From: Pseudotabrizicola formosa
GTDB taxonomy: Bacteria; Pseudomonadota; Alphaproteobacteria; Rhodobacterales; Rhodobacteraceae
Direction: 5' to 3'
DNA: 64,000 nucleotides
NCBI RefSeq assembly: GCF_002900965.1
Contig: NZ_PJOM01000003.1
Coordinates: forward strand, 372,001-436,000
A program made the translations under genes and the position numbers. This document shows positions 16,366 through 24,231 of this stretch, in pieces (positions within the stretch are counted from its first letter, which is position 1; each line of letters begins with the position of its first letter). The notes under the pieces were generated by a model. That model did no database searches, was not told where the DNA came from, and saw nothing but the letters and a program-made list of their open reading frames with translations.

Positions 16366-16557
16366 ATGCCGCTGCTGTTGCTGATCCTGCTGCTGGCGGT
16401 TCTGGCCTATATGTGGATCACACGGCGCACGTCCACGCTGACGCGCGCCTGCAGGTGGCGGCAGGAACGATCCGCAGCACAATGGCGTTGTGTTGCCTGC
16501 GGGGCGATAAAGCCGGGTGCGCAGGAGCCTAAGGCGTGCTTGCGCCCCGAAGGCTGA
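16366..16557 (+). CDS. Small membrane-anchored protein with Cys pair
   Basis: The 63-residue frame starts 3 bp after the BLUF stop. Residues 2-18 are a single hydrophobic helix, and the tail has CVACG with a further Cys on either side (TRACRW and KACLRP), a possible half zinc ribbon. I do not recognise a family. The close spacing favours cotranslation with the BLUF gene. At this size, false prediction is possible; the coherent helix-then-Cys layout argues for a real gene. Confidence 0.55.
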   Translation: MPLLLLILLLAVLAYMWITRRTSTLTRACRWRQERSAAQWRCVACGAIKPGAQEPKACLRPEG

Positions 16558-16672
16558 TCTGGCCGGCCTGGCGCAAGGTTCCGTGCATTGGCGCAGGGTG
16601 CCTGTCCGGGGAAAGCGTGGCCAGGCGGCATCTTGACTGTTAGCCTTGCCCCAACAGAACGAGGGGAGTGCT

Positions 16673-17647
16673 ATGGGACAGTTGGTTGACGGAGTGTGGC
16701 ATGACGACTGGTATGACACGGACTCCACCGGTGGCGCGTTCGAGCGCAAGGACTCCAGCTTTCGCAATTGGGTGACGGCGGATGGCGCGGCCGGTCTATC
16801 CGGGGAGGCTGGTTTCAGGGCGGAGAGCGGGCGCTATCACCTGTATGTCTCGCTGGCCTGCCCCTGGGCGCATCGCACGCTGATCTTCCGGGCGCTGAAG
16901 GGGTTGACCGAGCATATTGCCATTTCCGTGGTGCATCCCGACATGTTGTCGGAAGGCTGGACCTTTGCGACCGATTTCCCGGGGGCGACCGGCGACCGGC
17001 AGTTCGCCCTGCCGTTCCTGCGTGATGTGTACCTGCGCGACACCCCTGACATGTCGGGGCGGGTGACGGTGCCGGTGCTGTGGGATACGCAGACCGGCAG
17101 GATTGTGAGCAACGAATCTGCCGAAATCATCCGCATGTTCAATTCGGCCTTTGACGGGGTGACCGGCAATACCGATGACTACTGGCCGCAGGCCCTGCGC
17201 GACGGGATCGAGGCCATCAACGCGCGGGTCTATGACACGGTGAACAATGGCGTCTACAAGGCCGGGTTCGCCACCACCCAAAGTGCCTATGACACGGCGG
17301 TACAGGCCCTGTTTGACTCGCTGGACTGGCTGGAGGCGCATCTGGGGGCCAACCGCTATCTGATGGGCGACCGGCTGACCGAGGCCGACTGGCGGCTGTT
17401 TCCGACGCTGATCCGGTTTGATCCGGTCTATCATCTGCATTTCAAATGCAACCGCCGCAGGATTGTGGATTACCCCAACCTGTGGGGGTTCACGCGCGAA
17501 TTGTATCAGGTGCCCGGCGTGGCGGAAACGGTGCGGGTAGACCACTTCGTGCGCCACTATCACTACAGCCATGACACCATCAACCCGAACCGGATCCTCC
17601 CGATAAATCCGGTGCTTGACTACGACGCGCCCCACGGGCGAGGCTGA
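16673..17647 (+). CDS. Glutathionyl-hydroquinone reductase (Xi-class glutathione transferase)
   Basis: This cytoplasmic enzyme reduces S-glutathionyl-hydroquinones to hydroquinones with glutathione. The 324-residue length and motifs fit the YqjG/ECM4/PcpF family. The catalytic Cys lies in the signature SLACPWAHRTLIF. The N-terminal extension has WVTADG, the thioredoxin half has VPVLWDTQTGRIVSNES, and the C-terminal half carries the Tyr-rich VYHLHFKCN and YPNLWGFTRELYQ segments. I use the ATG at 16673, with GAGGGGAG upstream. DUF1989 follows 24 bp downstream on the same strand. A quinone-maintenance or detoxification role is likely. Confidence 0.93.
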   Translation: MGQLVDGVWHDDWYDTDSTGGAFERKDSSFRNWVTADGAAGLSGEAGFRAESGRYHLYVSLACPWAHRTLIFRALKGLTEHIAISVVHPDMLSEGWTFATDFPGATGDRQFALPFLRDVYLRDTPDMSGRVTVPVLWDTQTGRIVSNESAEIIRMFNSAFDGVTGNTDDYWPQALRDGIEAINARVYDTVNNGVYKAGFATTQSAYDTAVQALFDSLDWLEAHLGANRYLMGDRLTEADWRLFPTLIRFDPVYHLHFKCNRRRIVDYPNLWGFTRELYQVPGVAETVRVDHFVRHYHYSHDTINPNRILPINPVLDYDAPHGRG

Positions 17648-17671
17648 GCGGAACCCGGACCGGAGCCAAAC

Positions 17672-18532
17672 GTGAAACCTGACCAGCCCGCCCATGCGGC
17701 CCCCGAAGATGCCGCCGCCCGGCGCGCAGTGCAGCCGGTGATCTGCTATCCGGTCACAGGGCTGCCCGCGCCCGACTTTGGCCCCTATCTGGCGGCGCGC
17801 GAGGGATGGGAGCAGGTGGACGAAGTGCTGGTGCCCGCGCGCGAGGCGCGGTGCTTTGACGTGCCTGCGGGGCATTTCTTTCGCATCACCAGCGTTGAAG
17901 GGCCGCAGGTCGGCGATCTGAACCTGTGGAATGCCCATGACCTGCATGAACGGTTTTACAGCGGCAAAACAAGGGCTTTGCACGGTACACATCTGAGCGC
18001 GGGCGACAGGATGTGGTCAAACCTGCCCTATCTGCGCGAGATGGCCCTGATCACCGAAGATACGCTGGACTGGTACGGCTTTGACGATTTCGGGGCCGGG
18101 GTGCATGATGTGATCGGCACCCGCTGCGACCCCTATACCCATCATCTGCTGGCGGGCGGGCAGTATCACCACTGCTGCCATTCCAACCTGACACGGGCCT
18201 TGGCCGAGCGTATGGCGATGCCCTTGGAGGAAGCGGAGGCGCATGTGCATGATGTGCTCAACGTGTTCATGTGCACCGGGTTCACACGCGATACCGGGCA
18301 ATATTTCATGAAGTCGAGCCCCGTGCGGCCCGGTGATTTCATTGAATTCTTTGCCGGAATGGATCTGATCGGCGGGCTGTCGGCCTGCCCGGGCGGGGAT
18401 TGTTCGACCGTGCATTCATCTGATCAGGCGGCCTGTTTTCCGCTGCGGGTGGAGGTGTTCAAGCCCCATACGGCGCTGCTGGGCTGGCAGGTGAGTGCGG
18501 CGAATGGCTATGACCGGAGTCACGGGCGGTAG
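17672..18532 (+). CDS. DUF1989 (urea carboxylase-associated family) protein
   Basis: The 286-residue protein has the DUF1989 motifs PAGHFFRITSVEGPQVGDLN and SSPVRPGDFIEFFAGMDL, with conserved Cys and His residues (HHCCHSN, CPGGDCST). Family members sit next to urea carboxylase or aminomethyltransferase genes elsewhere; some have been linked to allophanate and guanidine-related metabolism. Here no such genes are present, so the substrate is open. The Cys/His clusters suggest a metal site. It probably forms a transcript with the glutathionyl-hydroquinone reductase and ends at a GC stem-loop. Confidence 0.85.
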   Translation: MKPDQPAHAAPEDAAARRAVQPVICYPVTGLPAPDFGPYLAAREGWEQVDEVLVPAREARCFDVPAGHFFRITSVEGPQVGDLNLWNAHDLHERFYSGKTRALHGTHLSAGDRMWSNLPYLREMALITEDTLDWYGFDDFGAGVHDVIGTRCDPYTHHLLAGGQYHHCCHSNLTRALAERMAMPLEEAEAHVHDVLNVFMCTGFTRDTGQYFMKSSPVRPGDFIEFFAGMDLIGGLSACPGGDCSTVHSSDQAACFPLRVEVFKPHTALLGWQVSAANGYDRSHGR

Positions 18533-18539
18533 CCGTTGA

Positions 18540-18558
18540 GGGGGGCTGTCTGCCCCCC
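18540..18558 (+). terminator. Stem-loop after the DUF1989 gene
   Basis: GGGGGGC (18540-18546) pairs with GCCCCCC (18552-18558) around a 5-base loop, starting 7 bp past the stop. It has no U-run, so it could end transcription from either side or simply protect the 3' end. Confidence 0.5.
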
Positions 18559-18579
18559 GCGCGTGCCGCGCCCCCCCGA

Positions 18580-18599
18580 GGATATTTTGGAACAGATAA
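18580..18599 (+). repeat. Dispersed intergenic element, copy 2
   Basis: GGATATTTTGGAACAGATAA, after a run of Cs, matches the element at 10051-10070 at 18 of 20 bases. It lies between the convergent DUF1989 and aldo/keto reductase genes. Confidence 0.55.
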
Positions 18600-18603
18600 T
18601 GGG

Positions 18604-19587
18604 TCAGCTGTAGCGTTCGACCGAGGCGGCCATGGCATCAGTGTAGCGGTCGCCATAGGCCCAGCCGGCAGGCAGGAGGGAGTCGATCTGCGCAAGCTCT
18701 GCGGGGGTCAGGCTGATATCGGCAGCGCCCGCCCAGGCGACCAGATGCGCGGCGCTGCGGGTGCCGGGAATCGGGATCAGGTGATCGCCCTGATGCAGGC
18801 ACCAGGCCAGAGCAAGGGCGGCGGCATTGTGGCCCATGTCGGCGGCAAGCTGTTGAAAGGCTTGCAGCTTTGGCTTGTTCATCGGCCAGTATTCCGGGGT
18901 GAAGCGGGGGATCTGGCTGCGGAACGGGCCGAGATCCTGGAGGTCGGGGTCCGCCATCGGGGTGCCGAAGGCCCCGCGCGCCAGCGGCGAGAAGGGGATG
19001 AAGGCCACGCCCAGATCGGCACAGGTCTGGATCATGCCCAGGTCTGGCTGGCGGGTCCAGAGCGAGTATTCATTCTGCACCGCTGTGACCGGATGAACGG
19101 CATGGGCGCGGCGCAGGGTATAGGGGGCGATCTCGGACAGGCCGTAGCCGCCGATCTTGCCTGCGGCGATCAGCGCCGCCATGGTCTGCGCCACCTGTTC
19201 GATCGGCGTCTTGGGATCGTGGCGGTGCAGGTAGAACAGGTCGACATGATCGACGCCCAGCCGTTGCAGCGAGCCTTCCAGCTCGGCGCGCAGATGGGCG
19301 GCGTCATTGTTGATGCCCCGGGTTTCACCCTGAATGATGGCGGCCTTGGTGGCGATCAGCGGGCGGTGGTTGCGGGTGGCAAGCCATTGGCCGATCACGC
19401 TTTCTGACACACCGTTGCCATAGATATTGGCCACGTCGAGAAAGCGGATGCCATGGTCCCAGGCGGCGTCGAGGCAGGCGAGGGACTCGTCTGTGGTGGT
19501 GCCTCCGAAGAGGCCGCCGAAGGACAGGCAGCCAAGGCCGAGGGCGGAGGTTTTCGGGCCGTTGGCCCCGAGGTGGCGGTGTTTCAT
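18604..19587 (-). CDS. Aldo/keto reductase
   Basis: The 327-residue protein is a TIM-barrel NAD(P)H oxidoreductase. It shows FLDVANIYGNGVSE (catalytic Asp and Tyr), IATKAAI (Lys), DLFYLHRHDP (His) and a C-terminal nucleotide-binding IPGTRSAAHL. The pattern resembles the YghZ/IolS-like AKR group; the real substrate cannot be inferred. The start is the ATG at 19587. deoD lies upstream on the same strand after a 58-bp gap; the two may share transcription, but there is no metabolic link to claim. Confidence 0.92.
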   Translation of the reverse strand: MKHRHLGANGPKTSALGLGCLSFGGLFGGTTTDESLACLDAAWDHGIRFLDVANIYGNGVSESVIGQWLATRNHRPLIATKAAIIQGETRGINNDAAHLRAELEGSLQRLGVDHVDLFYLHRHDPKTPIEQVAQTMAALIAAGKIGGYGLSEIAPYTLRRAHAVHPVTAVQNEYSLWTRQPDLGMIQTCADLGVAFIPFSPLARGAFGTPMADPDLQDLGPFRSQIPRFTPEYWPMNKPKLQAFQQLAADMGHNAAALALAWCLHQGDHLIPIPGTRSAAHLVAWAGAADISLTPAELAQIDSLLPAGWAYGDRYTDAMAASVERYS

Positions 19588-19645
19588 TCTTGGGTCCGGT
19601 TCTGGGGGAGGGCGTGAGGCTGCGCCGCCGGCGGGGGCAGCGGCG

Positions 19646-20353
19646 TTAAGGGTGTGCTGGGGGAAAGGCCGCGTGCAGGGCGATCTGGATCATGTCGGCA
19701 AAGCTGGTTTCACGGGCGGCACTTGGCAGGGCGGCGCCGGTCAGGACGTGGTCGGAGACGGTGAGGATGGCCAGTGCCCGGCGCTGGTAGCGGGCGGCGA
19801 GGGTGTAAAGCTCGGCGGTTTCCATCTCTACCGCAAGGCAGCCATGGCGCTGCAACTGATCGGTCAGGTCGCTGCGTTCGTCATAGAACGTGTCGGAGGT
19901 GTAGATGCCGCCCACATGAACCGGCGCGGTGGCTGCGGCGTAAGCCTTTGACAGCAGGCCGAAATCGGCAACGGGGGCAAAGCGCATCTCGCGGAAGATG
20001 CTGGTGGAGGGCGAGCCGATGGTGGAGGCGGCCTGGGCCAGGACGATGTCACGCAAGGCGATATGGGGTTGCAGGGCGCCGCAAGAGCCGACGCGGATCA
20101 GGGTTTGCACATTGTAGTCGCGGATCAGCTCATTGGCGTAGATCGAGAGCGAGGGCATGCCCATGCCGGTGCCGTGGAGGGTGACCGGGTTGCCCCGCCA
20201 GGTGCCGGTATAGGCCAGCATGCCGCGGGTTTCCGACACCAGCCGGGCGCCGTCGAGAAAGCGTTCGGCAGCCCAGCGGGCGCGGTAGGGGTCGCCGGGC
20301 AGCAGGCAGGTTTCAGCGATATCGCCGGGGTTTGCGCCGATGTGAAAGGTCAT
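19646..20353 (-). CDS. deoD: Purine-nucleoside phosphorylase, DeoD type
   Basis: DeoD splits purine (deoxy)nucleosides with phosphate into base and (deoxy)ribose-1-phosphate. The 235-residue protein has the hexameric-type motifs LPGDPYRA near 18-25, [24 protein letters not shown] and the substrate-binding [12 protein letters not shown]. The catalytic Asp is in TVSDH. It belongs to nucleoside salvage together with deoC at 52.4 kb, although the two are far apart. Confidence 0.96.
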   Translation of the reverse strand: MTFHIGANPGDIAETCLLPGDPYRARWAAERFLDGARLVSETRGMLAYTGTWRGNPVTLHGTGMGMPSLSIYANELIRDYNVQTLIRVGSCGALQPHIALRDIVLAQAASTIGSPSTSIFREMRFAPVADFGLLSKAYAAATAPVHVGGIYTSDTFYDERSDLTDQLQRHGCLAVEMETAELYTLAARYQRRALAILTVSDHVLTGAALPSAARETSFADMIQIALHAAFPPAHP

Positions 20354-20583
20354 GTTGCGCCCTTGTGCCTGCGTTTGGCCAAGTTGTGCGGGGTTCGGCG
20401 GGGCAGGGCAAGGGCGATTGCGGGAGGGGTGGGCGCGCCGACCCCTGCATTTGGGGCGGCGCAGGGGGTGGGGGTGGAGTAAGACGCTGAAGTTACAGGA
20501 AATTTCGTGTATGGTTTGGGTCTGATCCGCGTCGGGTTTGCGTATGGCTTACGTCATGACGTTTGTGCGCTGTGGTGGCTGGT

Positions 20584-22542
20584 CTATTCGGCGGCGATTG
20601 GGGCGGCGTCGACCAGGCCTACGATGTCGAGCATGATGCGGTTCAGCTCGAAATCCTTTGGCGTGTAGACGGCGGCGACGCCCAGCGCGCGCAGTTGGGC
20701 GGCGTCGGCTTCGGGGATGATGCCGCCGACGACCAGCGGGATGTGCGTGAGGCCCGCCGCGCGCATCAGGGCGAGGGTTTCGGTGATCAGGGGGATGTGG
20801 CTGCCTGACAGGATGGACAGGCCGATGACATGGGCCTCCTGGTCCACGGCGGCGGCGACGATTTCGCCAGGGGTCAGGCGGATGCCTTCGTAATGGATCT
20901 CCATGCCGCAATCGCGGGCGCGGGCGGCGATCTGTTCGGCGCCATTGGAATGACCATCCAGCCCCGGTTTGCCGACCAGGAATTTCAGCGGGCGGCCGAG
21001 TTTCGACGACAGGGTGGCCACCGCCTCGCGGATCGGCTCCAGCCCTTCGGTGCGGTTGGAGGGGGCGCGGCTGACGCCGGTGGGGGCGCGGTATTCGCCA
21101 AAAGCGCGGCGGACCACGGCGCCCCATTCGCCGGTGGTGACGCCTGCCTTGGCGCAGAGAATCGAGGCGGGCATGACATTGCTGCCATCGGCGCAGGCGG
21201 CGGACAAGGCCGCCAGAGCGGTGCTGACGGCGGCGGCGTCGCGGGCTTCGCGCCATGCCCGCAGGCGGGCGATCTGGTCGGCCTCTGCCTTTGGGTCTGC
21301 TTGCATGATGCTGCCATCGCCGGTGGTGAGGGGCGAGGGTTCGGTTGTTGTGAAGCGGTTGACGCCGACCACGGTGGTTTCCTGAGACTCGATCCGGGCG
21401 ATACGGTCGGCATTGGCCTCGACCAGACGGGATTTCATGTAGTCGATGGCGGCGACCGCGCCGCCCATGGCGTCGATCTGCGCGAGTTCGGCGCGGGCCC
21501 CTTCCTTGAGCTGGGTGACCTTGCGGTCAATCGCCGGGTTGCCGTCGAAAAGGTCATCGTATTCCAGTAGATCGGTTTCATAGGCCAGGATCTGCTGCAT
21601 GCGCAGCGACCATTGCTGATCCCAAGGGCGGGGCAGGCCCAGCGCCTCGTTCCAGGCGGGCAGTTGCACGGCGCGGGCGCGGGCGTTTTTCGACAGGGTC
21701 ACTGCCAGCATCTCGATGAGGATGCGATAGACGTTGTTTTCGGGCTGCGGTTCGGTAAGGCCAAGGGAATTGACCTGCACGCCATAGCGAAAGCGGCGGT
21801 ATTTCGGCTCAAGGATGCCGTAGCGGGTTTCGGTGATTTCATCCCACAGATCGACGAAGGCACGCATCTTGCACAGCTCGGTCACGAAACGGATGCCCGC
21901 GTTGACGAAAAACGATATTCTGCCGACCATATTGGGGAAATCTGCCGGAGATACTTTCCCTTTCAGATCATCGAGCACCGCGCAGGCGGTGGCCAGCGCA
22001 AAGGCCAATTCCTGTTCCGGCGTCGCCCCCGCCTCTTGCAGGTGGTAGGAACAGACGTTCATCGGGTTCCATTTGGGCAGGTGCTTTTGCGTATAGGCCG
22101 CCACATCGGTGATCATGCGCAAGGAGGGTTTGGGCGGGCAGATATAAGTGCCGCGCGACAGGTATTCCTTGATCAGGTCATTCTGCACGGTGCCGTTGAG
22201 CTTTGACACATCCGCGCCCTGTTCTTCGGCGACCGCGATATAGAGCGCCAGCAGCCAGGGCGCGGTGGCGTTGATGGTCATCGAGGTGTTCATCTGCTCC
22301 AGCGGGATGGCATCGAACAGCGCGCGCATGTCGCCCAGATGGGCGACCGGCACGCCGACCTTGCCGACCTCGCCGCGGGCCAATTCGTGATCGGAGTCGT
22401 AGCCGGTTTGTGTGGGCAGGTCGAAGGCGACCGAGAGCCCGGTCTGCCCCTTGGACAGGTTGGTGCGATAGAGCGCGTTGGAGGCAGAGGCGGTGGAGTG
22501 CCCGGCATAGGTGCGGAACAGCCAGGGAGCGTCTTTGGTCAT
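20584..22542 (-). CDS. ecm: Ethylmalonyl-CoA mutase (coenzyme B12-dependent)
   Basis: Ecm converts (2R)-ethylmalonyl-CoA to (2S)-methylsuccinyl-CoA with adenosylcobalamin, the defining step of the ethylmalonyl-CoA pathway. The protein is 652 residues with a methylmalonyl-CoA-mutase-like barrel (SVAFDLPTQTGYDSDHEL, MNTSMTINATAPWLLALY) and a C-terminal B12 domain (PLKFLVGKPGLDGHSNGAEQ with the cobalt-binding DGHSNG, then GLSILSGSH and VVGGIIP). The ATG at 22542 is best placed behind GGAGG. It diverges from an acyltransferase gene and lies about 1.7 kb from ccr, which supplies its substrate after epimerisation. Older databases call this protein MeaA. Confidence 0.96.
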   Translation of the reverse strand: MTKDAPWLFRTYAGHSTASASNALYRTNLSKGQTGLSVAFDLPTQTGYDSDHELARGEVGKVGVPVAHLGDMRALFDAIPLEQMNTSMTINATAPWLLALYIAVAEEQGADVSKLNGTVQNDLIKEYLSRGTYICPPKPSLRMITDVAAYTQKHLPKWNPMNVCSYHLQEAGATPEQELAFALATACAVLDDLKGKVSPADFPNMVGRISFFVNAGIRFVTELCKMRAFVDLWDEITETRYGILEPKYRRFRYGVQVNSLGLTEPQPENNVYRILIEMLAVTLSKNARARAVQLPAWNEALGLPRPWDQQWSLRMQQILAYETDLLEYDDLFDGNPAIDRKVTQLKEGARAELAQIDAMGGAVAAIDYMKSRLVEANADRIARIESQETTVVGVNRFTTTEPSPLTTGDGSIMQADPKAEADQIARLRAWREARDAAAVSTALAALSAACADGSNVMPASILCAKAGVTTGEWGAVVRRAFGEYRAPTGVSRAPSNRTEGLEPIREAVATLSSKLGRPLKFLVGKPGLDGHSNGAEQIAARARDCGMEIHYEGIRLTPGEIVAAAVDQEAHVIGLSILSGSHIPLITETLALMRAAGLTHIPLVVGGIIPEADAAQLRALGVAAVYTPKDFELNRIMLDIVGLVDAAPIAAE

Positions 22543-22590
22543 CGGGGCCTCCATTGCGCGACTCGGATGCGCAATAATGTTTCTCTTTGT

Positions 22591-22614
22591 GCCAGATAGG
22601 GGAAATAATCTGGC
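22591..22614. promoter_or_regulatory. Palindrome over the ecm core promoter
   Basis: GCCAGAT (22591-22597) and ATCTGGC (22608-22614) are perfect 7-bp inverted arms with a 10-bp spacer. The left arm overlaps the proposed -10 box of ecm. A repressor bound here would block polymerase; the protein is unknown. Confidence 0.5.
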
Positions 22615-22622
22615 GTTGTCAA
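22594..22622 (-). promoter_or_regulatory. Sigma-70-type promoter for ecm
   Basis: On the minus strand TTGACA (22622-22617) and CTATCT (22599-22594) are separated by exactly 17 bp. This is a good housekeeping promoter about 50 bp upstream of the ecm ATG. Confidence 0.6.
22602..22616 (-). promoter_or_regulatory. Motif shared with ccr and mcl2 upstream regions
   Basis: On the minus strand ACGCCAGATTATTTC matches ACGCCAGACTATTGC of ccr at 13 of 15 bases. It lies between the -35 and -10 boxes and overlaps the palindrome, a suitable place for pathway-specific control. Confidence 0.45.
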
Positions 22623-22744
22623 TTCGCCGCAGCGCGGCATTTGTCGGGAGGCGGGGCGGGGGCGCTGCTGCCTCGCGCGCCCCGGCCTATTCTGAACCGG
22701 TGCAAATGGATTGCGAACGGGGGGAGATGGGCTAGGCTTGGCGC

Positions 22745-24091
22745 ATGTTTCAGACCGTCGAGATCCCTGTATGGCTGGTGGTGGTGCTGTTTGCGCTGCC
22801 CGGGGTCGCGGCTTTGGACCGGATCATCGGGCCGGGGGTGCGCTGGTTTTTCCGCCGGCGGATGGAGCGGTTGCTGGCGCGCGTGAACAACCGGCTGGAG
22901 CGCAAGATCGAGCCGTTCAAGCTGATGCGCCGGCAGGACATGGTGGTGCGGCTGCTTTATGACCCGGCGGTGCTGGAGGCGGTGGCCGAGCATGCAGCGG
23001 AAAACGGGGTGCCCGGCGAAGTGGCGCTGGAAGAGGCGCGGGACTATGCGCGCGAGATCGTGCCGGGGTTTTCGGCGCTGTTCTACTTTGGCTTTGCCAC
23101 ACGGGCGGCGCGGGCCTTGTCGGCGGTGTTTTTCCGGGTGCGGGTGGGAGTGGTGAGTGGCGCGGCGCGCCAGATTGATCCGCGCGCCACGGTGATCTTT
23201 GTGATGAACCACCGCAGCAATATGGATTACATCCTGGTGACCTGGCTGGTGTCGGGGCGGACGGCGATTTCCTATGCGGTGGGGGAATGGGCGCGGGTCT
23301 GGCCGCTGAGCCGGCTGATCCGGGCGATGGGGGCCTATTTCATCCGGCGGGGCAGCCATAATGCGCTCTATCGCCGGGTGCTGTCGCGCTATGTGCAGAT
23401 GACGACCGCCGAGGGGACGACGCAGGCGGTGTTTCCCGAAGGCGGTTTGAGCCTGACCGGGCGGGTGGGCGCGGCGCGGATGGGGCTGTTGTCTTACATC
23501 TGGGCCGGGTTTGATGCGGCGGCGGTCGAACGGGGCGGGCGGGATGTGGTGTTCGTGCCGGTGGGGCTGGCCTATGACCGGGTGCTGGAGGATGCGCTGC
23601 TGGTGCGCGCGGCGCGGGAAGGCGGGCGGCGGTTCCGCGCGCCCATCCTGCGGGTGATGTGGGAGGCGCTGCGGATTGCGCTGAAGCGGGCGGGCGGGCG
23701 GCGGTTTCTGTTCGGGACCGCAGCGGCGGGGTTCGGGGCGCCGGTGTCGCTGCGCGATCATCAGGCGGCGGGGGGGGATCTGGAGGGGCTGGGCCTGCGG
23801 CTGATGGGCGAGGTGGAGCGGGTGGTGCCGGTGCTGGCGGTGCCGCTGGTGGCGGCCTCGCGGGTGATGGGGGTGTCGGTGGCCGATCTGGTGGTGCGGC
23901 TGGAGGCGGTGGGGGCGGTGATGCGCCTGCCTCCGGCGGGGGCGGTGCAGGCCGAGGCGGAGGGGCTGGCAATGCTGCGCCTGCGCGGTGTTGTGGATGC
24001 ACAGGGCGCGGTTGTGCCGGAAATGCAGGATTTGCTGGCGTTTTATGCGGCCCCCGTGCAGCAGCGGCTGGGGGTTGGCGTGGCTGGCTAG
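22745..24091 (+). CDS. Glycerol-3-phosphate acyltransferase-like membrane protein (PlsB/LPLAT superfamily)
   Basis: The 448-residue protein has an N-terminal membrane helix (residues 7-24) and a LPLAT acyltransferase domain. The catalytic HX4D motif is in NHRSNMDY, and the glycerolipid-binding FPEGG is in VFPEGGLSLTGRV. GAYFIRRGSHN is the block III equivalent of PlsB. It is shorter than E. coli PlsB, so exact substrate is open. It lies between the divergent ecm and the collinear ccr, 140 bp upstream of the latter. This place is also occupied by an acyltransferase in R. sphaeroides, as I recall. A link to the pathway itself is not evident. Confidence 0.88.
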   Translation: MFQTVEIPVWLVVVLFALPGVAALDRIIGPGVRWFFRRRMERLLARVNNRLERKIEPFKLMRRQDMVVRLLYDPAVLEAVAEHAAENGVPGEVALEEARDYAREIVPGFSALFYFGFATRAARALSAVFFRVRVGVVSGAARQIDPRATVIFVMNHRSNMDYILVTWLVSGRTAISYAVGEWARVWPLSRLIRAMGAYFIRRGSHNALYRRVLSRYVQMTTAEGTTQAVFPEGGLSLTGRVGAARMGLLSYIWAGFDAAAVERGGRDVVFVPVGLAYDRVLEDALLVRAAREGGRRFRAPILRVMWEALRIALKRAGGRRFLFGTAAAGFGAPVSLRDHQAAGGDLEGLGLRLMGEVERVVPVLAVPLVAASRVMGVSVADLVVRLEAVGAVMRLPPAGAVQAEAEGLAMLRLRGVVDAQGAVVPEMQDLLAFYAAPVQQRLGVGVAG

Positions 24092-24131
24092 GGTTTTCTG
24101 CGCTGCGGCAGACATAAAATTACAAAAACTG

Positions 24132-24146
24132 ACGCCAGACTATTGC
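24132..24146 (+). promoter_or_regulatory. Motif shared with ecm and mcl2 upstream regions
   Basis: ACGCCAGACTATTGC lies 86-100 bp upstream of the ccr ATG. It matches the ecm site at 13 of 15 bases and the mcl2 site at 12 of 15. A regulator such as RamB, reported for ccr in Paracoccus denitrificans, might bind; I cannot confirm its motif. Confidence 0.45.
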
Positions 24147-24231
24147 AATGTTGCGCGCAGATTCATAATCCTTGGGGCAAGGCGCGCCGATTCTGCGGCG
24201 CGGCATTTTCACCTTTTGGATGGAGGCCCCC

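Noticed and set aside
20354-20583. Possible gene or RNA between deoD and ecm
   Set aside because: Only short frames are present, with no start signal or stable fold that I could support.
22745-24091. Assigning the acyltransferase to the ethylmalonyl-CoA pathway
   Set aside because: It sits between ecm and ccr, but no pathway step needs a glycerolipid acyltransferase, so position alone is not enough.
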